This document shows, one piece after another, positions 14,078 through 20,446 of a stretch of DNA of 20,446 nt. The DNA is from Campylobacteraceae bacterium. GTDB taxonomy: Bacteria; Campylobacterota; Campylobacteria; Campylobacterales; Sulfurovaceae. Positions within the stretch are counted from its first letter, which is position 1. Each line of letters begins with the position of its first letter. The stretch is from the NCBI GenBank assembly GCA_027030605.1, contig JALVEV010000288.1, positions 1 through 20,446 on the forward strand, in the 5' to 3' direction. The notes below the pieces were generated by a model. That model saw only the letters and a program-made list of their open reading frames with translations. It searched no databases and was not told the DNA's origin. The position numbers and the translations under genes are program-made.

Positions 14078-15313
14078 TTAACCCCTTGCTGTTTTAAAGA
14101 ATCCAAGTTTAGGACCTCTAAGACCTGTAAACTGTTGAATATCTGTTGTTATGTGACCTGCATCTGCATTTGCTTTTTGGTCTTGGAAAATCTCTTTACA
14201 GTTCTCAATAGACAGGTCACGTCCACCTAAACCATAAATATAGTTAGTTACCATTGGTCTACTCTTAGATGTAGCCATTGCTGCTGCTACCTCATTATAG
14301 AATGCACCCATAGCTCCACCAGGAGATGAACGGTCTGTAACTGCAATCGATTTTACACCTTCAAGTGCATCTCTTACCTCATCAAGAGGGAAAGGTCTAA
14401 AACATCTAATTGCAACAACACCTGCTTTAATCCCTTTCTCTTTTCTTAACTCTTTAGCTGCTACTCTTGCTGTCTCGACTGTAGTACCTAGACCAACTAG
14501 TGCAACTTCAGCGTCTTCCATATCATAAGTTTCAACTCTGTTATATTTTCTACCTGAAATTTTTTCAAACTCAGCAAACACTTCATCAATTACTTCTCTT
14601 GAATCCATAAGTGCTTTATGCTGTTTTGCTTTATGTTCAAAGTGCCAATCCTCTTCAGTTTGAGCACCGTAAGTTACAGGTCTTGAGAAGTCAAGCATAT
14701 CATCCACAGGAACAATATCACCTACAAAATTGTAAGCCACTTCATCACTTAATGGGTAAACATTTTGTGCTGTATGTGATGTAATAAATCCATCTTGGTG
14801 AACCATAACAGGAAGTCTTACTCTATGGTCTTCTGCCACTTTAAATGCACATAGTGCTAAATCATACGCCTCTTGAGCATTAAATGCACCAAATTGAATC
14901 CAACCTGAATCACGCCCTAAATACATATCTGCATGGTCACCACGAACGTTTAATGGAGCAGCTAATGCTCTATTTACAACGTTTAGTACAATTGGCAGTC
15001 TCATTCCTGATGCTTGATAGAGTACCTCTACCATTAAAGCAAAACCTTGAGATGAAGTAGCTGTTGATACACGTCCACCAGCAGCTGAAGCACCGATACA
15101 TCCTGACATTGCAGCATGTTCAGACTCAACCATAACAAACTCTCCATTAATGTAGCCGTTACCGACATACGCACCATAGTTTTCAACAATTGGAGTTGAT
15201 GGAGTAATTGGGTAAGCAACCACAACATCAACATCAGCTTGTCTTAGAGCTTGAGATGCAGCGTAGTTACCGTCCCAAACTTCTCTCTCATTTAAATCAA
15301 ATTTTTCTGCCAT
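14078..15313 (-). CDS. porA: Pyruvate:ferredoxin oxidoreductase alpha subunit
   Basis: PorA (411 residues) carries the pyrimidine-binding part of the thiamine pyrophosphate site and the transketolase C-terminal-like domain. Seen: AYPITPSTPIVE near residue 35, which contains the conserved ITPSTP motif, ESEHAAMSGCIGASAAGGR near residue 64, TSSQGFALMVEVLYQ near 87, and RSSPGGAMGAFYNEV near 330. It pairs with PorB to form the catalytic centre. The length matches Helicobacter PorA. It lies 9 bp after porD with an AAGGGG ribosome-binding site. I see nothing abnormal. A 2-oxoglutarate or other 2-oxoacid specificity cannot be wholly excluded, but operon order and the ITPSTP motif favour pyruvate. Confidence 0.95.
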   Translation of the reverse strand: MAEKFDLNEREVWDGNYAASQALRQADVDVVVAYPITPSTPIVENYGAYVGNGYINGEFVMVESEHAAMSGCIGASAAGGRVSTATSSQGFALMVEVLYQASGMRLPIVLNVVNRALAAPLNVRGDHADMYLGRDSGWIQFGAFNAQEAYDLALCAFKVAEDHRVRLPVMVHQDGFITSHTAQNVYPLSDEVAYNFVGDIVPVDDMLDFSRPVTYGAQTEEDWHFEHKAKQHKALMDSREVIDEVFAEFEKISGRKYNRVETYDMEDAEVALVGLGTTVETARVAAKELRKEKGIKAGVVAIRCFRPFPLDEVRDALEGVKSIAVTDRSSPGGAMGAFYNEVAAAMATSKSRPMVTNYIYGLGGRDLSIENCKEIFQDQKANADAGHITTDIQQFTGLRGPKLGFFKTARG

Positions 15314-15322
15314 AACGACCCC

Positions 15323-15793
15323 TTACTTTTTCTCTTTTTTCTTTTTCTCTGGCCATGCTGCTAGAGACTCATCTAAGTCTGCATGTTCATTGAACATAAG
15401 AAGTGATTTTGGATTTGTTGGACAAACTTCCACACAAACTTCACACCCTTTACAGTGGTCATAATCAATTCCTAACATCTGTTTATCTCTTGAGATAATA
15501 GATGTATCTGGACACCATACCCAACAGTTTTGACAATCAATACAGATATCTCTGTTAAAGACAGGTTTCTGAACTCTCCAAGAAGCAACACTTGCTGTAT
15601 ATGAGTTAAATTCAGAATAGTTTCTCTCTTCTGCTTTTTTATGGGCAATATCAGAGGCATCTCCATCAAAAGATGTTAATACAATACCTTGTGTAACTTC
15701 ATCCCAACCAACTAAACCAGCTCCAGCTCCTAGTTGATGTTTCCCTCTTTTATCATTTGCACATAAATTTAAATCTTGTGATTCTACTGACAT
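15323..15793 (-). CDS. porD: Pyruvate:ferredoxin oxidoreductase delta subunit (2x[4Fe-4S] ferredoxin)
   Basis: PorD relays electrons from the catalytic alpha-beta unit to soluble ferredoxin or flavodoxin. The 156 residues contain two clusters with classic Cys spacing: CIDCQNCWVWCPDTS and CKGCEVCVEVCPTNP (about residues 84-98 and 117-131). The N-terminal 80 residues form a longer leader than in many PorD proteins (usually about 100-130 residues in total). It ends in a Lys/Glu-rich tail. The ATG is preceded by GAGGGG. It sits second in the operon, between porC and porA. Identity is secure from the clusters plus neighbours. Confidence 0.93.
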   Translation of the reverse strand: MSVESQDLNLCANDKRGKHQLGAGAGLVGWDEVTQGIVLTSFDGDASDIAHKKAEERNYSEFNSYTASVASWRVQKPVFNRDICIDCQNCWVWCPDTSIISRDKQMLGIDYDHCKGCEVCVEVCPTNPKSLLMFNEHADLDESLAAWPEKKKKEKK

Positions 15794-15806
15794 TATTTAC
15801 CCCTCT

Positions 15807-16370
15807 CTACTTAACTTCATTATAGGCTCTTGTAATAGCACCCATGTTTCCATCAATAATCTTTTGAGGGAACTTAGCCAATACACGCTTCATGTTTTCT
15901 AAGAAATAATCTAACTCAAACATACCAGAAACTTTTACAAAAGCACCAAGCATTGGTGAATTTGGAATAGAACGTCCAATAGTATCAAGCGATATTTGAA
16001 CACAATCTACAACAAATACTCTATCCTCTTTTCCTTCAAGTGCAGGAATTCCTGCAATCAGTTCTTCTTTAGAAAGGTGAGTTGTAATAATATACTTTGT
16101 ACTCTCTTTTTCATTCTCTGTAATGTTGTCTGTAAATGCCAACGCAGGGTCAATTACTAAAACATAATCAGGATTCATAAACTTTGCATGATTAAAAATC
16201 TGCTCATCTGAAATTCTGTTATATGCTCTAAGAGCTGCCCCTCTCTTTGCAGAACCATAAAGTGCAAAGGCTTGAACCTCTTTACCTGTTGTTGCTACAA
16301 CATCTCCTAAACCTTTAGCACCAGATACGGCACCTTGTCCAGCTCGGCTGTGCCATCTAATTTCTGTCAT
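15807..16370 (-). CDS. porC: Pyruvate:ferredoxin oxidoreductase gamma subunit
   Basis: The gamma subunit holds the CoA-binding/Rossmann-like domain of the enzyme. I placed the start at the ATG at 16370 (187 residues, MTEIRWHSRAGQG), because AGGAG lies five bases upstream and homologues begin there. The longer frame from 16412 adds 14 residues with no support. Seen: RAGQGAVSGAKGLGDVV and GSAKRGAALRAYNRIS, both typical of the POR gamma family. It is the first gene of porCDAB, the same order as Helicobacter. A candidate promoter and a small leader hairpin lie in the 113-bp gap upstream. Confidence 0.94.
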   Translation of the reverse strand: MTEIRWHSRAGQGAVSGAKGLGDVVATTGKEVQAFALYGSAKRGAALRAYNRISDEQIFNHAKFMNPDYVLVIDPALAFTDNITENEKESTKYIITTHLSKEELIAGIPALEGKEDRVFVVDCVQISLDTIGRSIPNSPMLGAFVKVSGMFELDYFLENMKRVLAKFPQKIIDGNMGAITRAYNEVK

Positions 16371-16483
16371 GACTTCTCCTAAAATTTTACTGTTATGAAG
16401 TATTGTAATCACCCCTCTCTTAAAGGGTGTTCATAGCTCTATAAAAAATCATATAAATTACAAAGATGTATACTTTCTATGCA
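16371..16483 (-). promoter_or_regulatory. Leader and putative promoter of the por operon
   Basis: This 113-bp gap between the HAD gene and porC contains CACCC/GGGTG (16410-16414 and 16425-16429), a short hairpin. On the minus strand a TACAAT-like box (16402-16407) follows, about 30 bases before the porC ATG. The box resembles a -10 element, but no -35 is evident. The hairpin could end the HAD transcript. Confidence 0.3.
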
Positions 16484-17137
16484 CTATTTATAATTTTCAT
16501 CACTTTTTTTAATATGTTTGACGGCTTCATGTACATTTGTAGTTATGAAACTAGCACACTTTTGTAACATCTCTAAAGATGCATAGCCCGAAGTAACAGC
16601 TACAGAGTGAATTTTTGCATTTTTTGCAGACTCAATATCCATACAAGTGTCACCAATCATCCATGTTCTACTTTTATCATGTTCTAACTTTGCTAAAGCT
16701 TTTAAAATAGGTTCTTTGTGAGGTTTAGGGTTTTGAACATCTTCACGTCCAATTAACACACTAAAGTAGTGCATCAGACCCATGTGTTCTAAAAGAATAC
16801 GAGAGTACTCTCCTGTTTTTGTAGTAACAACACCAAGTGTAGCAAACTCACTTGCCTCTTCAATGGCATCTCTAGCACCATCAATTAACGTGGTCTTTTC
16901 ACAAGAGATTATACGATAGTGCATCTTGTAGGTATGCACATATTCATCTACTCTCTCTTCTGCTACACCAAGTGTTAAGAACATATCTTCTAAAGTATGT
17001 CCTATCTCATTTTTAATTGCCTCATCTGAAGGGCTATCCCCTCCAAAAGTCTCAAAAGCAACTCTAAATCCATCTAAAATTGCCTCTGTTGAGTCAATCA
17101 CCGTCCCATCTAAATCAAATAGTATTACTCGCTTCAT
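16484..17137 (-). CDS. HAD-superfamily phosphatase, phosphoglycolate phosphatase-like
   Basis: I set the start at the ATG at 17137 (217 residues). The preceding TTG at 17140 is also in frame, but AAAGAG is spaced for the ATG. HAD motifs are clear: motif I FDLDGTVIDS (catalytic Asp residues, near 6-15), motif II VVTTKTGEY (Thr), motif III Lys in KPHKEP, and motif IV MIGDTCMDIESA. A cap domain lies between I and II. This subfamily includes phosphoglycolate phosphatase (Gph) and pyrophosphatase PpaX, but the substrate is not decided by the sequence. The reading frame overlaps the end of the upstream peptidoglycan-binding gene by about 23 bases, so the two are coupled. Confidence 0.88.
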   Translation of the reverse strand: MKRVILFDLDGTVIDSTEAILDGFRVAFETFGGDSPSDEAIKNEIGHTLEDMFLTLGVAEERVDEYVHTYKMHYRIISCEKTTLIDGARDAIEEASEFATLGVVTTKTGEYSRILLEHMGLMHYFSVLIGREDVQNPKPHKEPILKALAKLEHDKSRTWMIGDTCMDIESAKNAKIHSVAVTSGYASLEMLQKCASFITTNVHEAVKHIKKSDENYK

Positions 17138-17363
17138 CAATCTCTTTCATTGTGTGATAGCCTACTATACCATCAACAACTAAATTTTCTCTTGTAGATT
17201 GAAACGCTTTTACTGCTTGTTCCATACTTTCTGAAAAAGTACCATCTTCTTCTAACTCATAGCCTAATGAGTTCAACATCTTTTGAACAATATAGACCAT
17301 AGTACCACTCTGCCCTAAAGACAAAACTTGAAAATTCATTTTCTCTTCTGTAATTTTACTCAT
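17115..17363 (-). CDS. Small peptidoglycan-binding-domain (PG_binding_1-like) protein without signal peptide
   Basis: The 82 residues are almost only a PG_binding_1-type domain: LSLGQSGTMVYIVQKMLNSL, then the DGTFSESMEQAVKAFQ turn typical of the family, then VDGIVGYHTMKEI. Such domains usually sit in exported amidases or lytic enzymes. Here there is no signal peptide, no transmembrane helix and no catalytic part. The ribosome-binding site is AGGAG and the start at 17363 is well placed. It overlaps the HAD gene downstream by about 23 bases and has an AT-rich gap with hairpins upstream. It may be cytosolic, exported by another route, or the remains of a larger protein. Confidence 0.75.
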   Translation of the reverse strand: MSKITEEKMNFQVLSLGQSGTMVYIVQKMLNSLGYELEEDGTFSESMEQAVKAFQSTRENLVVDGIVGYHTMKEIDEASNTI

Positions 17364-17532
17364 AATTATACTCCTAAAAAACTACTTTATATATGTATCT
17401 TATAGGAAAAAGTTTAGTAAAAATTAAAGCTTAAAATCTAATTTAATTTTGAATTTTTTTTAAAGTTGATTATTATGATTGTTTATGGATAAAGCTATAA
17501 AATAGAATAATGTCTGTTTCCAAATATTAAAG

Positions 17533-17552
17533 AAAGCCTAAAATATGGCTTT
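17533..17552. terminator. Hairpin with T-rich flanks on both strands
   Basis: AAAGCC (17533-17538) pairs with GGCTTT (17547-17552) around an 8-base loop. T-rich bases (TTTTTCTT and CTTT) lie after the stem on the plus and minus strands respectively, so it may terminate either way. It lies downstream of the 17669 gene. Confidence 0.5.
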
Positions 17553-17560
17553 TTCTTAAA

Positions 17561-17628
17561 AAGAGAGATTAATATAACCTTATCTAATTTATTAAATTAA
17601 AAATAATAAAAGGTTATACTTCTCTCTT
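17561..17628. repeat. Long nested inverted repeat
   Basis: Outer arms AAGAGAGA (17561-17568) and TCTCTCTT (17621-17628) match over 8 bp. Inner arms TATAACCTT (17573-17581) and AAGGTTATA (17610-17618) match over 9 bp. A central TAATTT/AAATTA hairpin (17585-17599) completes a three-tier fold. Confidence 0.6.
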
Positions 17629-17646
17629 TAGTGTGTATAAAAGTAA

Positions 17647-17696
17647 CATGAAAGAGGAGTCTAGAAGACTATTTAATCTCCTCTTCGGCTTTCATG
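17647..17696 (-). terminator. Hairpin spanning the 3' end of the beta-rich membrane protein gene
   Basis: CATGAAAGAGGAG (17647-17659) can pair with CTCCTCTT (17678-17685) and CTTTCATG (17689-17696), with a small bulge. The C-terminal codons and stop codon (17669-17671) of the minus-strand gene lie within it, and AUGUUACUUUU follows on that strand. A smaller AGTCT/AGACT hairpin (17658-17670) competes. It is a plausible intrinsic terminator. Confidence 0.55.
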
Positions 17697-18193
17697 ATAT
17701 ATAACTGTTCACCTTTTCCCATTTTACTCATCGGTGCTTCTACTCTATTTTTAGAGCTATCACCTACCTCTACAGGTATAGATAATATCTTTGGTCGTTC
17801 TCCTTTAATAGAAGCAATAACGTTAATGTAAAAACGTCCCTCTTTTAAAGAGAATGGCTCTAAATTAAGCTTAAACTCTTGATTAGAAGAGGTAATAGGA
17901 AATTGATATGTTTGATGTTTAATCCCTTTTAAAATCTTTTGACGAGGATAAACCTCAACACTTAACACTCCTCTATCTTTAGAACTACTAAAGGTAATAG
18001 TAACACTACTAGGAGTATCAATATCAACATGTTCACTACTATATTTTATGACAACAGAAGAGCCACCTTTTTGCATCATTTTACTTGTATCTCCTTTTAA
18101 AACCTCATAAACTTTTTTGGGTTGTACCATAAAATAGACTAAGAGTGTTACTATAGCTAAAAGAGCTACTATCCATATTTGATTTTTTTTCAT
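17669..18193 (-). CDS. Membrane-anchored beta-rich protein of unknown function
   Basis: The protein has 174 residues. An N-terminal transmembrane helix (about 5-23, IWIVALLAIVTLLVYFMV) is followed by a domain (about 45-145) rich in alternating polar/hydrophobic strands, with VTITFSSSKDRGVLSVEVYP and FKLNLEPFSLKEGRFYINV, suggesting an Ig-like or beta-sandwich fold. There is no Cys in the mature part and no known motif. The start ATG has AGGAGCAGAG in front, lying in the 9-bp gap after the protease lipoprotein stop codon, so the two are almost surely one operon. It may be a partner, chaperone or anchor for the protease, which is inference from adjacency only. Confidence 0.7.
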   Translation of the reverse strand: MKKNQIWIVALLAIVTLLVYFMVQPKKVYEVLKGDTSKMMQKGGSSVVIKYSSEHVDIDTPSSVTITFSSSKDRGVLSVEVYPRQKILKGIKHQTYQFPITSSNQEFKLNLEPFSLKEGRFYINVIASIKGERPKILSIPVEVGDSSKNRVEAPMSKMGKGEQLYIMKAEEEIK

Positions 18194-18202
18194 CTCTGCT
18201 CC

Positions 18203-20110
18203 TTAATTTTTAACTAATTTAACGCTATATTTCGTACCACTGTACTGATTATAGACAACAACTGCCATTCTATAAGTACCTGCTTGTAGATGAGTAGTAA
18301 CACTATCACTTAAAGCTGGTGGATTTTCAGCCACAGCTACAGGTTGATTTGAAGAGCCTCTATAGAGGTAAAAGTCTGGGTCAGGATTACCTGAGCTACC
18401 CACTTGAGTAACAGTAATGGTATAATCACCCTCACTAGGAACTTCTACCTTAAGTAAATTATAGGCACCCAATTGATTTGTTCTACCACGTTCACTCAAA
18501 TAATTATCTACTGCATAGTTTGTTACAATGGTAACCTCACTTCCTGTGCTTAACTCATCATAAAGTGGATTTGCATACTCCTGTTTATTAGTTCGTCCAC
18601 TTCCATAAATATCAGTAATTGGGGCTATACTCTCTTGCGCTACAATATTATCTATGGCTGTTACATCAGATGGATGTTCATCTTTTAATCCTTTAATAAA
18701 CGTAAAGATACTTGTAAATGCTGGTGTATTTTTCTCTTTTCCAATAAGAAGTTTATGAATGGGTTTAAAGCCATAAGAGATAGTATCTCCCGTATCATTA
18801 TGACTATCATATATATCGTACAATATTTGCTGTATAGAAGCTTCTGAGAACCAACCAGGATTATCACGATTAAATTCTGTCTCTAAGTTCATACTCCAAC
18901 CATTGGCTTGATGTACTCCTGAAGAGTCCCAATAGGTTGGATTGTCTCGTATCATGGATGAAATAGCATTACCAAAACCTTCACCAAAAGCAAGACGAAT
19001 ATCTAACAGCTCTCCAGCACCATGACTTCCTCCAATATTATCCGATCTTGAAAATTTTGTCTCATAGTAATGCCCCCACTCATGAGCAATAACTCCACTA
19101 TCATACTCGTCCGTGTCTGAATTTTCATCACCTAAAATATAAAGTGTATCATTACCATTATAATAGGAAGTTCCAATATCTCCATTACTAATAGCTCCTG
19201 ATGCAGATTTATTATTTTTTGACCAAAAAATATTTAGTGGTGGAAAAACAATACTACTATCAGCAGAGCGTACCTTCTGAATCGCTTGATAAACCACATC
19301 TAAAATAGCAAAAGGTGCTGCTGTTCGTGTACCAGTATAGGAAGAGCCACCCCAACCAGAAGATGCATTTAGATTTCTTGTTTGGCTTTTAGTTTTACTA
19401 ACAGAAGCTAAACTACCCTCCATTACATAAAGTGCATCACCATTGGTATTATCTTTAACTGCAAAATCCCAATTTGAAGATTTGAGTTTAGATAAAACTT
19501 GAACTTTGACTTTGTCTGTTATATCTTTTAGATTATTAAACTCATAGTACCCCTCTGCATCTGTTGTTGTACGACCTAACTCTTGACCTGAAGCATTTAC
19601 TATACGAACAATGGCTCCTCGTACACTCTTTTGTGTCGTATGTGCATAATCTAAACCAACTCCATTTGCATTAACGGGAACAGAGTCATAGGTAATCTTC
19701 CCCTTAAGTTTAATTGCTGTCTCATCTACAGAGACGACTTCTATCTCAATAGTTGCACTATCTTCCCCTTGAGCATTTTTTCCTGTAACCGTGTAAGTTT
19801 TCAAAGATTGACTAACAGTAGGAGTTCCAAAGATAGAACAGTCGTTATTTAGTTTTAATCCCGAAGGAAGTGATGGTCTAATACTACAACTTGTTATCTC
19901 TCCTCCACGATTAGTAAATTGTATAGGAGTAATAGACTTTGACCTCTGCAATCTGACAGCTGAATGGTTATCTATTGTAGGTGAACTTTTTTCTGATTGT
20001 GTAGATGATGATTCTGTAGATGGTGATTCAACATTTTCTACTTTAACACTTGTCTCTCCACAACCAATAAGCAATAATGCTACAAAGACAAAACTAGGAT
20101 AGTGTTTCAT
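18203..20110 (-). CDS. Zinc-metalloprotease lipoprotein (HExxH) with Ig-like and pre-peptidase C-terminal domains
   Basis: The protein has 635 residues. The signal peptide ends in a lipobox (FVALLLIGC, lipidated Cys at 17), so it is an outer- or inner-membrane lipoprotein. In order: a Ser/Thr-rich linker (about 20-52); a He_PIG-like domain (PSLPSGLKLNNDCSIFGTP, about 55-125); a carboxypeptidase-regulatory-like domain (TTDAEGYYEFNNL, about 130-210); a catalytic region with HEWGHYYE (zinc ligands H343 and H347, general base E344) and FGEGFGN about 30 residues later (E377, likely third ligand); and a pre-peptidase C-terminal-like domain (GDYTITVTQ to YSGTKYSVKL, about 530-633). The layout recalls M4/M36-type gluzincins but lacks a visible FTP propeptide. 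It probably degrades extracellular proteins. The substrate is unknown. Confidence 0.85.
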   Translation of the reverse strand: MKHYPSFVFVALLLIGCGETSVKVENVESPSTESSSTQSEKSSPTIDNHSAVRLQRSKSITPIQFTNRGGEITSCSIRPSLPSGLKLNNDCSIFGTPTVSQSLKTYTVTGKNAQGEDSATIEIEVVSVDETAIKLKGKITYDSVPVNANGVGLDYAHTTQKSVRGAIVRIVNASGQELGRTTTDAEGYYEFNNLKDITDKVKVQVLSKLKSSNWDFAVKDNTNGDALYVMEGSLASVSKTKSQTRNLNASSGWGGSSYTGTRTAAPFAILDVVYQAIQKVRSADSSIVFPPLNIFWSKNNKSASGAISNGDIGTSYYNGNDTLYILGDENSDTDEYDSGVIAHEWGHYYETKFSRSDNIGGSHGAGELLDIRLAFGEGFGNAISSMIRDNPTYWDSSGVHQANGWSMNLETEFNRDNPGWFSEASIQQILYDIYDSHNDTGDTISYGFKPIHKLLIGKEKNTPAFTSIFTFIKGLKDEHPSDVTAIDNIVAQESIAPITDIYGSGRTNKQEYANPLYDELSTGSEVTIVTNYAVDNYLSERGRTNQLGAYNLLKVEVPSEGDYTITVTQVGSSGNPDPDFYLYRGSSNQPVAVAENPPALSDSVTTHLQAGTYRMAVVVYNQYSGTKYSVKLVKN

Positions 20111-20129
20111 ATTTTAACTCTCTTTCTTA

Positions 20130-20151
20130 TTTTACTACCCCCATAGTAAAA
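20130..20151. repeat. Perfect inverted repeat upstream of the protease lipoprotein
   Basis: TTTTACTA (20130-20137) and TAGTAAAA (20144-20151) form a perfect 8-bp stem around CCCCCA. It lies 20 bases before the lipoprotein ATG on the minus strand and 46 bases past the ABC ATPase stop codon. No U-tract follows on the minus strand, so an operator or leader structure is as likely as a terminator. A fully AT palindromic run (20161-20192) follows. Confidence 0.4.
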
Positions 20152-20196
20152 GATTTATACTTAATTTAAATTTAAATTTTAAATTTAATTAACATA

Positions 20197-20446
20197 TTAG
20201 CATAAAATTGTATTTAATTGTGGAGCAGACTCTAAAAGTCTCTTAGTATACTCCTCTTTAGGAGCATTCATAACCTCATTAACCACCCCTTGCTCTACAA
20301 TCTTCCCTTCTCTCATAACAGCTACCTCATCAGCAATAGTAGAGATAATTGATAAATCATGAGTAATAAACAGATAAGAGAGCCCCCTCTCTTTTTGCAA
20401 CTTTTTTAAAAGCTCTAATACCTGACTTCTAACAGTCACATCTAAA
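20197..20446 (-). CDS. Peptide-type ABC transporter ATP-binding protein, C-terminal part (truncated by window edge)
   Basis: Only the last 82 residues or so are present, and the frame runs off the right edge. Visible reading starts LDVTVRSQVLELLKKLQKE, the D-loop region after Walker B in the DppD/OppD/YejF family (SALDVSVRAQVL). The H-loop is FITHDLSIIS, followed by ADEVAVMREGKIVEQG and the family-typical APKEEYTKRLLESAP ending, which marks the oligopeptide/nickel type. The apparent first Met is a GTG (Val) inside the gene, not a start. The Walker A and ABC signature lie outside the window. Partner genes are not seen. Confidence 0.88.
   Translation of the reverse strand, partial: LDVTVRSQVLELLKKLQKERGLSYLFITHDLSIISTIADEVAVMREGKIVEQGVVNEVMNAPKEEYTKRLLESAPQLNTILC

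Larger units (their letters stand above)
17364..17668. other. 305-bp intergenic region with nested inverted repeats
   Basis: No gene is visible. The region is AT-rich and contains the inverted repeats at 17533-17552 and 17561-17628, and part of the hairpin at 17647-17696. The left third (17364-17530) shows no clear structure beyond the AGGAG ribosome-binding site of the 17363 gene, and must hold that gene's promoter. Confidence 0.5.

Noticed and set aside
16368..16412. Longer porC with 14 extra N-terminal residues
   Set aside because: The internal ATG at 16370 has an AGGAG at ideal spacing and matches the usual N-terminus. The longer start has no such support.
18685..18867. Short minus-strand open frame inside the metalloprotease gene
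   Set aside because: It is out of frame within a well-supported coding region and has no motif or ribosome-binding site.

Overview
This window looks like chromosomal DNA from a low-GC member of the Campylobacterota (Epsilonproteobacteria), most like the Sulfurovum/Sulfurimonas group. The reasons are the AT-rich intergenic DNA, a four-subunit pyruvate:ferredoxin oxidoreductase in the Helicobacter-type order porC-porD-porA-porB, the rpsT-prfA pair, and an S-ribosylhomocysteine lyase (LuxS). The genus is an inference. No RNA gene, CRISPR array, insertion sequence or phage module was recognised.

Left part (1-2208): a 3'-truncated luxS on the minus strand diverges from folE (GTP cyclohydrolase I). 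folE converges, with an 11-base overlap, on a two-gene minus-strand unit. That unit encodes a membrane-anchored OmpA-like protein and a membrane-anchored coiled-coil protein, joined by a 1-base stop/start overlap.

Middle (2209-7921): about 320 bp of very AT-rich DNA precedes four plus-strand genes. These are a stand-alone, divergent N-terminal domain of the UDP-glucose dehydrogenase family, a small multi-pass membrane protein preceded by a long split inverted repeat, an exported protein of unknown function, and a 1036-residue secreted mosaic protein. The mosaic holds two copies of an unfamiliar domain, two Ig-like domains, eight BspA-type repeats and a C-terminal LamG domain.

Right part (7958-20446): every gene is on the minus strand. 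In map order they are prfA, rpsT, a second exported protein carrying the unfamiliar domain, a ChaA-like cation/proton antiporter, a Sel1-repeat protein, a helix-turn-helix/coiled-coil protein, the porCDAB operon (read from porC near 16370 down to porB), a HAD phosphatase overlapping a small peptidoglycan-binding-domain protein, a membrane-anchored beta-rich protein paired with a zinc-metalloprotease lipoprotein, and the C-terminal end of a peptide-type ABC transporter ATPase.

The housekeeping genes (luxS, folE, prfA, rpsT, por) are ordinary. The unusual content is the set of envelope and secreted proteins between them. The best candidate for something undescribed is the domain shared by the proteins at 4811-7921 and 9497-10498. 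The second of these has its Shine-Dalgarno sequence inside a perfect 9-bp hairpin. Other structured DNA includes a split inverted repeat at 2996-3107, a GC-rich hairpin just after porB, and nested inverted repeats at 17531-17696.
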